Assembly: GCF_900103585.1 (NCBI RefSeq)
Contig: NZ_FNHV01000002.1
Location: 20,409 to 84,408 of the forward strand
From: Streptomyces sp. cf386
GTDB taxonomy: Bacteria > Actinomycetota > Actinomycetes > Streptomycetales > Streptomycetaceae
DNA: 64,000 nt
Direction of reading: 5' to 3'
This document shows positions 50,173-58,610 of this stretch, piece after piece; positions within the stretch are counted from its first letter, which is position 1, and every line of letters starts with the position of its first letter. Under the pieces are notes generated by a model. It was not told the DNA's origin and did no database searches. It saw only the letters and a list, made by a program, of their open reading frames with translations. The position numbers and the translations under genes are program-made.

Positions 50173-52251
50173 TCAGGAAGCCGTAGGCGTCCAGTTCCCC
50201 AGCCAGTCCGCGACCTCCTGCCCGGTCGCCTGGGCGTCGGTCAGCTGAGGCCGGTTGGAGCTCGCGGAACCCGCGCCCGCGCCGGTGTTCTTGTACTCGG
50301 CGAAGCGGTCGTCCTTCCAGGGGAAGCCGCCCATGTCCGACCAGGGGGTGGACTTGATCGCGGCGCTCAGGCTCGTCTCCCGCACCGTGGTCTGGGGGTC
50401 GACGGTCGTGTCGCCGCCGGGGTGCCAGTTACGGCCGAGGAAGAAACTGCCGTTGCTCACATCGCCGTTGACGGTCGAGTGGGTGATGAGGATGCCCTTG
50501 CGGTTGCCCTCGGTGCTCGGTGCGGTGACGTATCCGGCGGACGAGCCGTCCCAGCGCTTGCGCAGCGTGATGACGGACCGGTCGATGACGGCGGTGCCTC
50601 GGCCGAAGATGAAGTCGACATTGCCGAGGATGTAGGAGTTCTTGACGTAGACCCGGCCGAGGGTGCCCTTGGCGGCGGTCTCCATCTCCAGGGTGTCCTG
50701 GTCGCCGGTGACGATGAGGCCGTCGAGGAACACCTTGTCGGCCATGGTGAGCAGGGCCACGGCCTGGTGGCCGGAGAGCGACTGGTTGGCGCCCTCGTTG
50801 AAGTCGTTGGTGACGCTGAGGTTGCGCAGCTGGGTGTCGTCGGCCTTGACGCTGAGGGTGGCGCTGCCGGGCGTCCCGTACGTCCCCGAGCCGTCGGGCT
50901 TGGTCATGCCGGCGGCGTGTCCCTCGACGATGACGGTGTCCTTGCGGCTGGCGCCGGTCCCGACGATGGTCACGTGCGGCTTGTTCGCCGGCACGGTCAC
51001 CGCCTCGCGGTACGTGCCCGGCTTCACCTGGATGACGACGCGTGAGGGGTTGTTCGCCGGTACGGCGTTGATGGCGGCCTGCACGGTCGAGTACTGCCCG
51101 GAGCCGTCCTTGGCGACGGTGAGGGTGGTGGCTGCGGCCTTGGTCGTCGACGTCGACGAGGCCGTCGTGCCGATGGAACTCCGCGGCCCCACACCGGACT
51201 TGAGGAGCGAGGGCACGTCCGCCGTCTTGTCGAGCGTGTAGCTGTAGTACGCCTTCGGGTCGAAGGCCGTACCGCCACTCTCGTTGCGCCCGCTCGTGCC
51301 CACGAAGGTGTTGCCCTTCTGGACGATGCTCGCGGTGCTGTCCTTGGTGACGGGGTTGTTCATGCCCTGGAAGTAGGAGTTCTCCAGGACCATGGCCGTC
51401 CTGCCGCGCGAGTAGTTGCCGTACGACGACTTGATGTCCGTCCCGGCCGCGTCCTCCAGGAAGTTGTTGTAGAGGTGCGCGTGGGCGGCGTTGTCGGTGG
51501 ACGGGTTGCGCTGCTCGGTCTCGCGGAACCAGTTGTGGTGGACCGTGATGTCCGTCTTGACGTTGTCGGTCCAGCCGATGCCGAAGGTCTTGTTGTTCTG
51601 GCTCAGCTTGTTCCAGGAGACGGTCACGTTCGTGCTGTCCTTGCGGACGTCGATGAGCCCGTCGGCCATGTGCCGCAGATCGTTGTGATCGATCCACACG
51701 TGGTGCGCGCCGTCCATCTGGATGGCGTCGAAGTCGTGGTCCTTGTCGTTCCAGACGCCCTGGTACGAGTCCCGGATGGTCAGGTTCCGGATGATCACGT
51801 TGTGCACGCCGGAGCCGAGGAAGAAGCCGCCGCCGACGATGTGCCCGGACGTCCCGGACCCGACGATGGTCTTGTCCGACTGGACCTTGATCTCCTTGCC
51901 CACCGGGTTCATGTTGATGGTCCCGGCGACGACGATGACGTACGGCTCGGCGGCGGTCGCGTACTTCTCCAGATCGGCCTGCGTCTTCACGGTGACGATC
52001 TGGCCGTCCCGCCCGCCATAAGTCCCGTTCTGTCCAAGGGAGTTGACGGAGGCGAACCCATCGGCGGTGGCGGTCGCCCAGGCGGGGGCGGCGGTGGTCG
52101 CGGCGGAGGCCTGCTGCTGGGAGTCCGCGCCGAGGAGACCGAGGTCCGTGCCGTAGGCCAGGGTCCCGGCGGCGGTCAGGGCCAGGGGCACCCCGACCGC
52201 CAGGGCCTTGCGGCTCCTACGGTGACGGGGCTTGCTGTGCTGCTCACTCAT
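50173..52251 (-). CDS. Secreted bifunctional pectate lyase-pectinesterase
   Basis: A 692-residue extracellular enzyme with two catalytic domains. After a signal peptide (LAVGVPLALTAAGTLAYG) the PL1 pectate lyase domain runs to about residue 345 (DFDAIQMDGAHHVWIDHNDL, VSWNKLSQNNKTFG). A Ser/Thr-rich linker is followed by a CE8 pectinesterase domain from about 375 with GDQDTLEM, GNVDFIFGRGTAVID and LGRNWHPGG. De-esterification and cleavage of pectin are thus joined in one chain. It stands alone on the minus strand. Confidence 0.93.
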   Translation of the reverse strand: MSEQHSKPRHRRSRKALAVGVPLALTAAGTLAYGTDLGLLGADSQQQASAATTAAPAWATATADGFASVNSLGQNGTYGGRDGQIVTVKTQADLEKYATAAEPYVIVVAGTINMNPVGKEIKVQSDKTIVGSGTSGHIVGGGFFLGSGVHNVIIRNLTIRDSYQGVWNDKDHDFDAIQMDGAHHVWIDHNDLRHMADGLIDVRKDSTNVTVSWNKLSQNNKTFGIGWTDNVKTDITVHHNWFRETEQRNPSTDNAAHAHLYNNFLEDAAGTDIKSSYGNYSRGRTAMVLENSYFQGMNNPVTKDSTASIVQKGNTFVGTSGRNESGGTAFDPKAYYSYTLDKTADVPSLLKSGVGPRSSIGTTASSTSTTKAAATTLTVAKDGSGQYSTVQAAINAVPANNPSRVVIQVKPGTYREAVTVPANKPHVTIVGTGASRKDTVIVEGHAAGMTKPDGSGTYGTPGSATLSVKADDTQLRNLSVTNDFNEGANQSLSGHQAVALLTMADKVFLDGLIVTGDQDTLEMETAAKGTLGRVYVKNSYILGNVDFIFGRGTAVIDRSVITLRKRWDGSSAGYVTAPSTEGNRKGILITHSTVNGDVSNGSFFLGRNWHPGGDTTVDPQTTVRETSLSAAIKSTPWSDMGGFPWKDDRFAEYKNTGAGAGSASSNRPQLTDAQATGQEVADWLGNWTPTAS

Positions 52252-52350
52252 ACGGCGATCCGTTCCGTGCGGGGGGATGATCCGGGGATCAGTCGCCGCC
52301 CCGCACGGAAAGGTTGCCGCCCTGAGGGCACCTACCAGTGCCCTACTGGC

Positions 52351-53208
52351 CTACTGGGTGCAGGTGTTGGGGTCCAGCTTCTCCTCGATCTTGTCCTCGC
52401 GGCCGTCGGGCTGGCCGTTGGGGAGGATCTTGTCGGAGGTGCCGTCGATGTAGTAACCGTACGAGTAGATCGTCTTCCAACTGGCGTCCCGGCCACGCCA
52501 GGTGTGCGTGGTGACGTCGCCGTCGCCCTTGTTCCACTGGTAGTCCTCGATCTGGAACACCGGGTTCACGCGCACCACGCGCTGGTACGGCGTCCAGGTC
52601 ACGGCCACCTGCCGGCACGGCGGGATGGTCTTCTCGCTGCGGGTCTCGAACCGGGACTCCTTCTCCCAGCCCCACTCGTACCCGGCGCTGCCGCCCACGC
52701 TGCCGGAGAAGATGCTCTTGGCGAGGGAGAGGCTGATCGTTCCGCCGACGCTCTTCTTGGCGAACGTCTTGGTGCTGTAGCTGCTGACGAAGGTCTCCTT
52801 GTCGTCCGCCGAGCCCCGGTTGCCGATCCACCGGGAGGTGCGGATCGGCTCGCCCTTGATGGACCAGGTCGAGGCCTCGGCGTACCCGCACCAGCCGCGG
52901 AACAGCTCCCACGGCCCGGCGGGCTTCCACAGCCCGAAGACGTCCCGCAGGTACTCGTCCCGGGTCTTGAACTCGCCGGTGTCGACGTTGAGGGCGCCGT
53001 AGACGCCGGTCAGGCTCGTCTCCTGGTTGCAGAGCCGCTCGATCATCAGGTCGGTGTTACCGGGGTCGACGCCCCGGACGTTCTGCGCGCCACCGGGGCC
53101 GGCCGCCTGCGAGGAACCGGCGCCCGCCATCACGCCGGATATGGCGAGGGCGGTTGCGGCCATGCTCAGGGCGCTCTTCTTGAGTGTCGATTTGCGAATG
53201 AGTCGCAT
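52351..53208 (-). CDS. Secreted protein with an aerolysin/ETX-MTX2-like look
   Basis: A 285-residue protein with a signal peptide (SALSMAATALAISGVMAG, cut near SSQA). The mature part has three to four Cys and an amphipathic stretch, FVSSYSTKTFAKKSVGGTIS then FSGSVGGSAGYEWGWEKES and TRSEKTIPPCRQVAVTWTPY, with the Ser/Thr-rich alternation seen in the membrane-inserting region of aerolysin-type pore-forming toxins. This is a pattern-based guess. The 5' region has AGGAG about 12 bases before the ATG. No neighbour explains its role. Confidence 0.6.
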   Translation of the reverse strand: MRLIRKSTLKKSALSMAATALAISGVMAGAGSSQAAGPGGAQNVRGVDPGNTDLMIERLCNQETSLTGVYGALNVDTGEFKTRDEYLRDVFGLWKPAGPWELFRGWCGYAEASTWSIKGEPIRTSRWIGNRGSADDKETFVSSYSTKTFAKKSVGGTISLSLAKSIFSGSVGGSAGYEWGWEKESRFETRSEKTIPPCRQVAVTWTPYQRVVRVNPVFQIEDYQWNKGDGDVTTHTWRGRDASWKTIYSYGYYIDGTSDKILPNGQPDGREDKIEEKLDPNTCTQ

Positions 53209-53624
53209 GGGGGTTGGCTCACTCCTGTGGTCCGTGCACAGGTGCCGACCGGTACGGACGGGCACCTGTCTGACAGCCAGGAAGAGTTCCAGAGAACTGG
53301 TGGGTAGGGTCGGGATCAGGTGCGGATGACAGGTCATTGACAGGTGGGCGAGGATGTCTGTCGGCCTTTATCCCTCCTTGTCTTCACTGCTTCACACGAG
53401 TAACTCTGCCAACTCCGCCGGATCACCCGCGAGTTCGAGCCGCATGTCCATTTGCGGCCCTCCGCGTGCGAAATGGAGTCCATGACGGAGGCAGCGGCGG
53501 TTGTGGGCTGTGGGCTGTGGGGACGGTGGCCGTGGGTGCTGCCGTATGCGTTCGCGATCATGTTCCACGCCCGCGTTCGCGGCGCCGCATCGCTACTCTC
53601 TGGTGTCCGTGGGCCTCGGGATGA
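53209..53624. other. Region without a convincing gene
   Basis: About 415 bp upstream of the secreted protein gene. It contains short GTGGGCT-type repeats around 53,500-53,525 and lower GC between 53,335 and 53,410. No supported gene or RNA was seen. Confidence 0.4.
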
Positions 53625-53870
53625 TCAGAGGGCTACCAAGTCGACGACGTTGATCACGACGTGACGGTTGGACACGACGTACGTGATGAACCCGCCTTGG
53701 AACGCTGCTGACCAGCTGTTGTCCCGATTGCTGATCGCGGGCGGGCCGAACGGGTTGAGGCTGAGCCGCTTCTCCAGCTCCTCCAGCGATGCGCGCTGGG
53801 GCGCGCCCAGCGCCCGCTTTCGCTGAGCCGCTCGGTCGGCATACCTGATCGCATAGGCGCTCACCCACAC
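53625..53870 (-). CDS. Probable RelE/ParE-like toxin
   Basis: An 81-residue basic protein from GTG 53,870 (WVSAYAIRYADRAAQ). The pattern of a first strand, two helices and paired strands (GFITYVVSNRHVVINVVDLV at the end) fits RelE/ParE superfamily toxins. It overlaps the stop of the preceding acidic gene by 10 bp, the usual antitoxin-toxin coupling. Confidence 0.6.
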   Translation of the reverse strand: MWVSAYAIRYADRAAQRKRALGAPQRASLEELEKRLSLNPFGPPAISNRDNSWSAAFQGGFITYVVSNRHVVINVVDLVAL

Positions 53871-54187
53871 CTGCCCGCGTCGATGGGCCGATTGTCGGCG
53901 TCGTAGGCGTTCCCGTCCTCGTCGCGGAAGACCATGCCTTCGGTGTCGCCCTCGGTCACCCGCTTGACCGTCTGCTCCACCTCGTCCAGATAGCCGGGCG
54001 TGGCACAGGCGCAGGCGAAGGGGAGCCACTTGTCGGTCACGGCGTCGAGCGCTGCCTGATCGAAGTCGGCCGCCGCACTGAGCCAGTCCTGCTCGAAGGC
54101 CTGCAGCCAGTCGGGGCGGCGTTGCAGGGCCGCGCGAATCGCCTCGGGGGTTCTCTCGCAGGAGTTCGGATCCACCTCGTGGGACAT
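53861..54187 (-). CDS. Probable antitoxin (DUF6247-like)
   Basis: A 108-residue acidic, helical protein (MSHEVDPNSCERTPEAIRAAL, QAFEQDWLSAAADFDQAALD), resembling DUF6247 proteins that I recall upstream of RelE-like genes in Streptomyces. The C-terminus (AYDADNRPIDAGRCG) would wrap the toxin. Translationally coupled to it. Confidence 0.6.
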   Translation of the reverse strand: MSHEVDPNSCERTPEAIRAALQRRPDWLQAFEQDWLSAAADFDQAALDAVTDKWLPFACACATPGYLDEVEQTVKRVTEGDTEGMVFRDEDGNAYDADNRPIDAGRCG

Positions 54188-54279
54188 GATCGGTTCCTCT
54201 TCTCCGGCTGGGGTGAGACGTGGGGGCCGGAGGTCCACGGTAGAACGCGAGAGGCGTCTGGTGGCGGTGGACGGGCGTG

Positions 54280-54573
54280 TCACCTCTCACCCGCCTCGAT
54301 GCGCTCACCACGGCTGACCGCGATGCGGAGTGCGTCCTCCAGGGACTCCGTGGCACGCGTGAGCGCGAAGCGTACGGCGCGCTCGCCGGCCTTGGTGTCG
54401 GTGAGGACCGCCCTGGCACCGGCGAGTACCTGTTCGCCCGAGTGCGGTTGGGCCGCCTCCATGTCGTCGGCGAGTCGGGAGAGCCTGCTGTGGTCGCAGT
54501 CGGCGCTGAGGTAGCAGGGTTTGCCGTCGGGGGTGGTCCAGGGGAGGAGGCGGAGTTCGTCGGGGAAGCTCAT
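54280..54573 (-). CDS. Small hypothetical protein typical of XRE/DUF397 loci
   Basis: A 97-residue protein, MSFPDELRLLPWTTPDGKPC, then ADCDHSRLSRLADDMEAAQ and a helical C-terminus (VRFALTRATESLEDALRIAVSRGER). Proteins of this type lie near XRE/DUF397 pairs in Streptomyces; related genes form the abaA/whiJ-like families. Function unknown. Confidence 0.7.
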   Translation of the reverse strand: MSFPDELRLLPWTTPDGKPCYLSADCDHSRLSRLADDMEAAQPHSGEQVLAGARAVLTDTKAGERAVRFALTRATESLEDALRIAVSRGERIEAGER

Positions 54574-54632
54574 GCGGAGACCTCCTCTCCGAGGGTGCGG
54601 CGCGGGCCGGCGTCGAGGCCGTAGGCGACGGC

Positions 54633-54839
54633 TCAGGCGGCACGGCGGCGCTGCAGGATGCGTTCGCGCTCGCAGCGGCATGGGGGGACGGGGGCGGAGT
54701 GGCGGGGCCGTGGGGCCAACTGGCGGGTGATGAGCGGGGGTTGGGGCGGGGCTGCTCGGTGTCGTCCGTCGCTGGGAAGTAGTACACGTACGAGTGCGAT
54801 CAGTAGCGATTTCATGAGTCCGGCGGTACGTTCGCGCAT
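54633..54839 (-). CDS. Small basic hypothetical protein
   Basis: A 68-residue protein with AAGGAG 8 bases before the ATG. It has one hydrophobic segment (GLMKSLLIALVRVLLP) and a Pro/Arg-rich tail (APRPRHSAPVPP). Often found divergent from XRE genes of this type. Coding status is moderate. Confidence 0.5.
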   Translation of the reverse strand: MRERTAGLMKSLLIALVRVLLPSDGRHRAAPPQPPLITRQLAPRPRHSAPVPPCRCERERILQRRRAA

Positions 54840-55026
54840 GTCGGCGCTCCTTGGGTTTCAGCGTCGGCCACGCCCCCGGGTCGACGTGCATCGACTGCGG
54901 GGGTTTTGGCATGGCAGGGGTCTGACGAGCGGTGATTACCGTTCGTGCCCTGATCGTCACAGGTGCGGCGTACGCTGCGGAAGGGGTTCGGTGTTGTCTG
55001 GCGCGCAGGCAACGGTGAGGGGTGAC

Positions 55027-55851
55027 GTGAGCGAGAAGGTTGACGCGGAACCGGTTTCCGGGCGGGCGATGCTGGGGCAAACGCTGAGGGTTCTGCGGGA
55101 GAAGGCCGGGAAGTCGTTGGGGCAGTTGGCCGATGAGACCGGGTACGAGAAGAGCTATCTGAGTCGGCTGGAGTCCGGGGATCGGCTGTCCAAGGTGACG
55201 GTCATGGAGGACCTTGACGGGTACTACGGCACCGGTGACCTGCTGTTAAGCCACTGGAAGGCGGCTCGGCTGGACGCTTTCAAGGACCAGTACAAGCGGT
55301 TCATGGAGCTGGAGGCGACGGCACGGATCATGTGGAAGTTCACACTGGGGATTCCCGGGCTTCTGCAGACCGAGGATTTCGCTCGGGGGGTGTTGTCTGG
55401 GGCCCAGACAACGGCCGACGGCGACGAGATCGTCGAGGAGCTGGTGGTGGCACGGCTCGGGCGGCAGTACCTGTTGCGGCAGAAGCCGGAGCCCGAGGTC
55501 CGGATCATCATGGACGAGTTCGCGCTCCGACGTCCCGCTGTCCGGGGCAAGACCTGGCACGATCAGCTGCTTCACGTTGAGGCCGCCTCGCTGTGGCCCA
55601 ACGTGACGCTCCAAGTACTGCCGTTCTCGGCGGGAGCGCACCACCATATGAACGGGTCGTTGACGCTGCTCTGGCAGAGAGACGGAAGTGCCGTTGCCTA
55701 CAAGGAAGGCAACGGCTGCAGCCGGTTGATCGAGGATCCGGACGAAGTCCTTCGGCAGCGTTTGTCCTACGATCGGCTCCGCGATCTGGCGCTGTCCCCG
55801 TCCGACTCGCTGGCGATCATCAGGGATGCACTGGAGGAGCACAGGTCATGA
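55027..55851 (+). CDS. XRE-family regulator of the DUF5753 type
   Basis: A 274-residue protein. The HTH is LGQTLRVLREKAGKSLGQLA and YEKSYLSRLESGDR (residues ~18-62); the rest matches the DUF5753 domain (TLGIPGLLQTEDFARGVLS; HDQLLHVEAASLWPNVTLQVL). GTG 55,027 has GAGGGG upstream. Such regulators work with the DUF397 protein encoded next to them, whose gene overlaps here by four bases. WhiJ-type sets control development in Streptomyces. Confidence 0.9.
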   Translation: MSEKVDAEPVSGRAMLGQTLRVLREKAGKSLGQLADETGYEKSYLSRLESGDRLSKVTVMEDLDGYYGTGDLLLSHWKAARLDAFKDQYKRFMELEATARIMWKFTLGIPGLLQTEDFARGVLSGAQTTADGDEIVEELVVARLGRQYLLRQKPEPEVRIIMDEFALRRPAVRGKTWHDQLLHVEAASLWPNVTLQVLPFSAGAHHHMNGSLTLLWQRDGSAVAYKEGNGCSRLIEDPDEVLRQRLSYDRLRDLALSPSDSLAIIRDALEEHRS

Positions 55852-56048
55852 CGCGAACCCCCGATCTCAGCACCGCCGTGTGGCGCAAGTCGAGCTACAG
55901 CGAAGGGGGAGACAACGACTGCGTCGAGGTCGCCGACGGCTACCCCGGCATAGTCCCGGTCCGGGACAGCAAGGTCCCGGACGACGGCCAAGTACTCGTT
56001 CTCGGCGCGACCTCGTGGACGTCCTTCCTCACCGGCGTCAAGAACTAG
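55848..56048 (+). CDS. DUF397 protein
   Basis: A 66-residue protein with the diagnostic DUF397 sequence: AVWRKSSYSEGGDNDCVEVA, VPVRDSKVPDDG and TSWTSFLTGVK. It probably binds or antagonises the upstream XRE protein. ATG overlaps its stop (ATGA). Confidence 0.92.
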   Translation: MTRTPDLSTAVWRKSSYSEGGDNDCVEVADGYPGIVPVRDSKVPDDGQVLVLGATSWTSFLTGVKN

Positions 56049-56595
56049 GCGCCGCCCTCGCATCGTCGTCCGTCGCCGCCGCGCTGCGGTTCTGCCGGCT
56101 CAGATGAACCGCGTGGAGCAGCGTGCCGACCGCTGCGGCGCCGCTCAGCAGAGAGCCGAACGCCGTGATCAGCGAGCCGGCGCCGTCGCCACCGCCGCCC
56201 GCAGGCACCGCGACGACGGTCTGGGTCACGATGGTCACCGGGGTCGGGAGTTCGCTCGGGCCGGTGGTCGCGTTGATGGGCCCGCTCGGCTCGGTCGGAA
56301 TCGGGCTCACGCCGCCGGTCGGTTCCTCGGTCCCTCCACCGGTCGGCTCGGGGGTTCCTCCCTGGCCGGGATCGCTCGGTTCCGGGATCGTCCCCTCGGT
56401 GTCGCCGGGATCGTCGGACGTCTCCGGAGGCCGCGTCGTGTACCAACTGGTCGACCCGCCGCCTCCCGACCGAGGCCCGTCATCCGACCCCGATCCCGAC
56501 GCCACCGCCAGGACGAGGAGCGAGACCGCGCCGGCCGTGAACGCGAGACTCAGCGTGATCCACAATGCGATTCTCGGCAGCGAATTCTTCGACAT
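56038..56595 (-). CDS. Membrane protein with a Pro/Gly/Thr-rich extracytoplasmic linker
   Basis: A 185-residue protein with a membrane segment near the N-terminus (IALWITLSLAFTAGAVSLLVLAV) then ~100 residues of Pro/Gly/Thr/Glu repeats (PEPTGGGTEEPTGGVSPIP). A second hydrophobic segment (SLITAFGSLLSGAAAVGTLL) precedes a short basic/acidic tail. Its 3' end overlaps DUF397 by 11 bp. Function unknown. Confidence 0.65.
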   Translation of the reverse strand: MSKNSLPRIALWITLSLAFTAGAVSLLVLAVASGSGSDDGPRSGGGGSTSWYTTRPPETSDDPGDTEGTIPEPSDPGQGGTPEPTGGGTEEPTGGVSPIPTEPSGPINATTGPSELPTPVTIVTQTVVAVPAGGGGDGAGSLITAFGSLLSGAAAVGTLLHAVHLSRQNRSAAATDDDARAAPSS

Positions 56596-56833
56596 GGCTC
56601 CCCCTCGCATCAAGCGTAGGGGGAAACGACCGGGAAGTGGATCTCCTTCCCGGCCGCTTTGGTGAGCAACTGCGCCAAGCAGGCCTCGAATTGGAGACGA
56701 GGGCGACGAGGGCGCCGTCACGCAGCGAACGGGGGGCTGGCACCAGGGACCCCGGGGGGCCCGCACCAGTGCGTCTGGGTTTGCAACAAGTGAGGCTGAA
56801 CTGGCCCTCGTCGAACCTCGCTTGGAGGAAAGC

Positions 56834-58129
56834 ATGGTGACTTCCGCCCCACCGTTGTCGCGTCGCAGGACCCTGATCCGCACCGGTCTGCGAGCAGGAG
56901 CGGCAGCCGTCTGCTGCGGCCTGTTGCTGAGCGGGCCGGTGCCCGCCGCCGCGTCCGCCGCGCATGTCCAGGCGCCGGCGCAGCACGAGGAGCGTGGTAG
57001 GGGAACGCTGGTCTCTGCCGAGAAGCTGTACACGCTCGCAACCCCGCAGGAGGTGGCAGACGAGCTGGGCGATGCAGGGTTCGGAGACGGTGCCGTCCGG
57101 CACGGCGTTGTCGCATACCGGCTGGTCTACCGGACCGTCGATCCGCATGGACAGCTCACCACGGCGAGCGGGCTGTTGGCGCTGCCGCTCGACAGCGAGC
57201 GACGGTTACACGCGGTTTCCTTCGCGCACGGCACTGGCAGTCACAAGGATGATTCCCCGTCCATGCAGCGCGCCGCTTTCGTGTCGGCGCCCGTGATCGC
57301 GCATGCGTCGGCGGGTGCCGCGGGTGTCGCGCCCGACTATCTGGGCATGGGCAAGGGACCCGGTTTGCACCCCTGGATGGACATCGGCTCCGAGACCACG
57401 GCATCCCTGGACATGCTGCGCGCGGCCCGCGCCTTCGCGCTGCAAACCGGACATGTGCTGGAGCGGGAGGTCATGGTCACCGGCTTCTCGCAAGGAGCCT
57501 CGGCGGCACTGGGGCTCGGCCGGGCGCTGCAGGCGGGTGAGGACCGCTGGTTCAGGCTGGGCGCGCTGGCGCCGGTCAGCGGCGCATACGACTTCGGTGG
57601 GACGGAGTTGCCCGCCTTGCTCGAGGGCAGGCTGGAACCCAAGTCCAGTGTGCTGTACGCGGCCTACACCCTGGTGGCGTTCCAACGGCTCCACGACATC
57701 TACGACAGCCCCGGCGAGGTCTTCCGGGCCCCGTATGACAGCACCGTCGAGGCGCTCTTCGACGGCGCACACACGGGAGAACAGCTGATGCGGGGCACTC
57801 CCGACACTCTCGACGAACTGCTGACCGAGCACGGCCGCGAGCTGCTCGCACATCCGACGGGGCCGCTGGCAGCGGCACTGCGCACAACCGATGCCGTATG
57901 CACCGACTGGGCTCCCCGTGCCCCGGTCCGGCTCCATATGGCGACTGGGGACGAGCAGGCCGTCACCACCAACACGGAGCACTGCCGGGACGCTCTGCTC
58001 AGGAATGGCGTGGACGCCCCGGTCGTTGATCTTGGCGCCCTTGACTACCACGGATCCCGTCACCTGGGGTCCAACGTCGCGGTCACATCGGCGATCGTGC
58101 GCTGGTTCGGTGAGTTGCGCCGGCGATGA
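56834..58129 (+). CDS. Secreted alpha/beta-hydrolase (lipase-like)
   Basis: A 431-residue protein. It has a twin-Arg-like signal (SRRRTLIRTGLRAGAAAV). The nucleophile elbow is GFSQGAS (Ser near residue 219), with a likely oxyanion region FAHGTGSHKDD and catalytic His in DYHGSRH near the end. It resembles secretory lipases and esterases of the LIP family. It stands alone; the substrate is unknown. Confidence 0.85.
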   Translation: MVTSAPPLSRRRTLIRTGLRAGAAAVCCGLLLSGPVPAAASAAHVQAPAQHEERGRGTLVSAEKLYTLATPQEVADELGDAGFGDGAVRHGVVAYRLVYRTVDPHGQLTTASGLLALPLDSERRLHAVSFAHGTGSHKDDSPSMQRAAFVSAPVIAHASAGAAGVAPDYLGMGKGPGLHPWMDIGSETTASLDMLRAARAFALQTGHVLEREVMVTGFSQGASAALGLGRALQAGEDRWFRLGALAPVSGAYDFGGTELPALLEGRLEPKSSVLYAAYTLVAFQRLHDIYDSPGEVFRAPYDSTVEALFDGAHTGEQLMRGTPDTLDELLTEHGRELLAHPTGPLAAALRTTDAVCTDWAPRAPVRLHMATGDEQAVTTNTEHCRDALLRNGVDAPVVDLGALDYHGSRHLGSNVAVTSAIVRWFGELRRR

Positions 58130-58188
58130 CCGAAACGAGTCGTCGGAGATCGATGACGATGAGGGCGTCGTCCCGCCGTACCAGCGGT

Positions 58189-58530
58189 TCAGGCTGCGAG
58201 ACGGGCCCGTCGCAGCAGCTTCAGCCAGTCCTCGAACTCCGCCAACTCGTTGTCGACCCGAGCGAGCCGTGCGTACTCGGCAGGAGCGGCCAGCCGCTCC
58301 AGGAAGAACGCCTCCAGCCCGGGCGCGAGCGACTCGAAGCGCTCCGCGTCGACCCACTCCCAGTGCTCGTCCGGGATGCCGAGGACGCCGCCGCCCGCGC
58401 GGTCGAGGAAGACCGCTGTGTCGCCGATCAACCCGATGCAGAACAGCTTCTCCGGGGACAGCTCCAGCGGGGAGTCGACCACCGGTCCGCAGTAGAGGCC
58501 CGAACCCGGGATCGTCCCGCCTGATCGCAA
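58189..58530 (-). pseudogene. SUKH/SMI1-like fragment with probable frameshift
   Basis: A 113-residue frame with IPGSGLYCGPVVDSPLELS and GVLGIPDEHWEWVDAERFES, a look I associate with SMI1/SUKH-type proteins, usually immunity factors. It lacks a normal start (TTG at best). The sequence upstream of about 58,528 continues coherently in another frame (RVLAENESRSGLSASAVRRATTVAIR), which suggests a frameshift of one gene. No toxin gene is adjacent. Confidence 0.5.
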
Positions 58531-58610
58531 CGGTGGTCGCCCTGCGGACGGCGCTGGCGGAGAGCCCGGACCTGCTCTCGTTCTCTGCGAGCACTCGGGG
58601 CCAGAACCGG

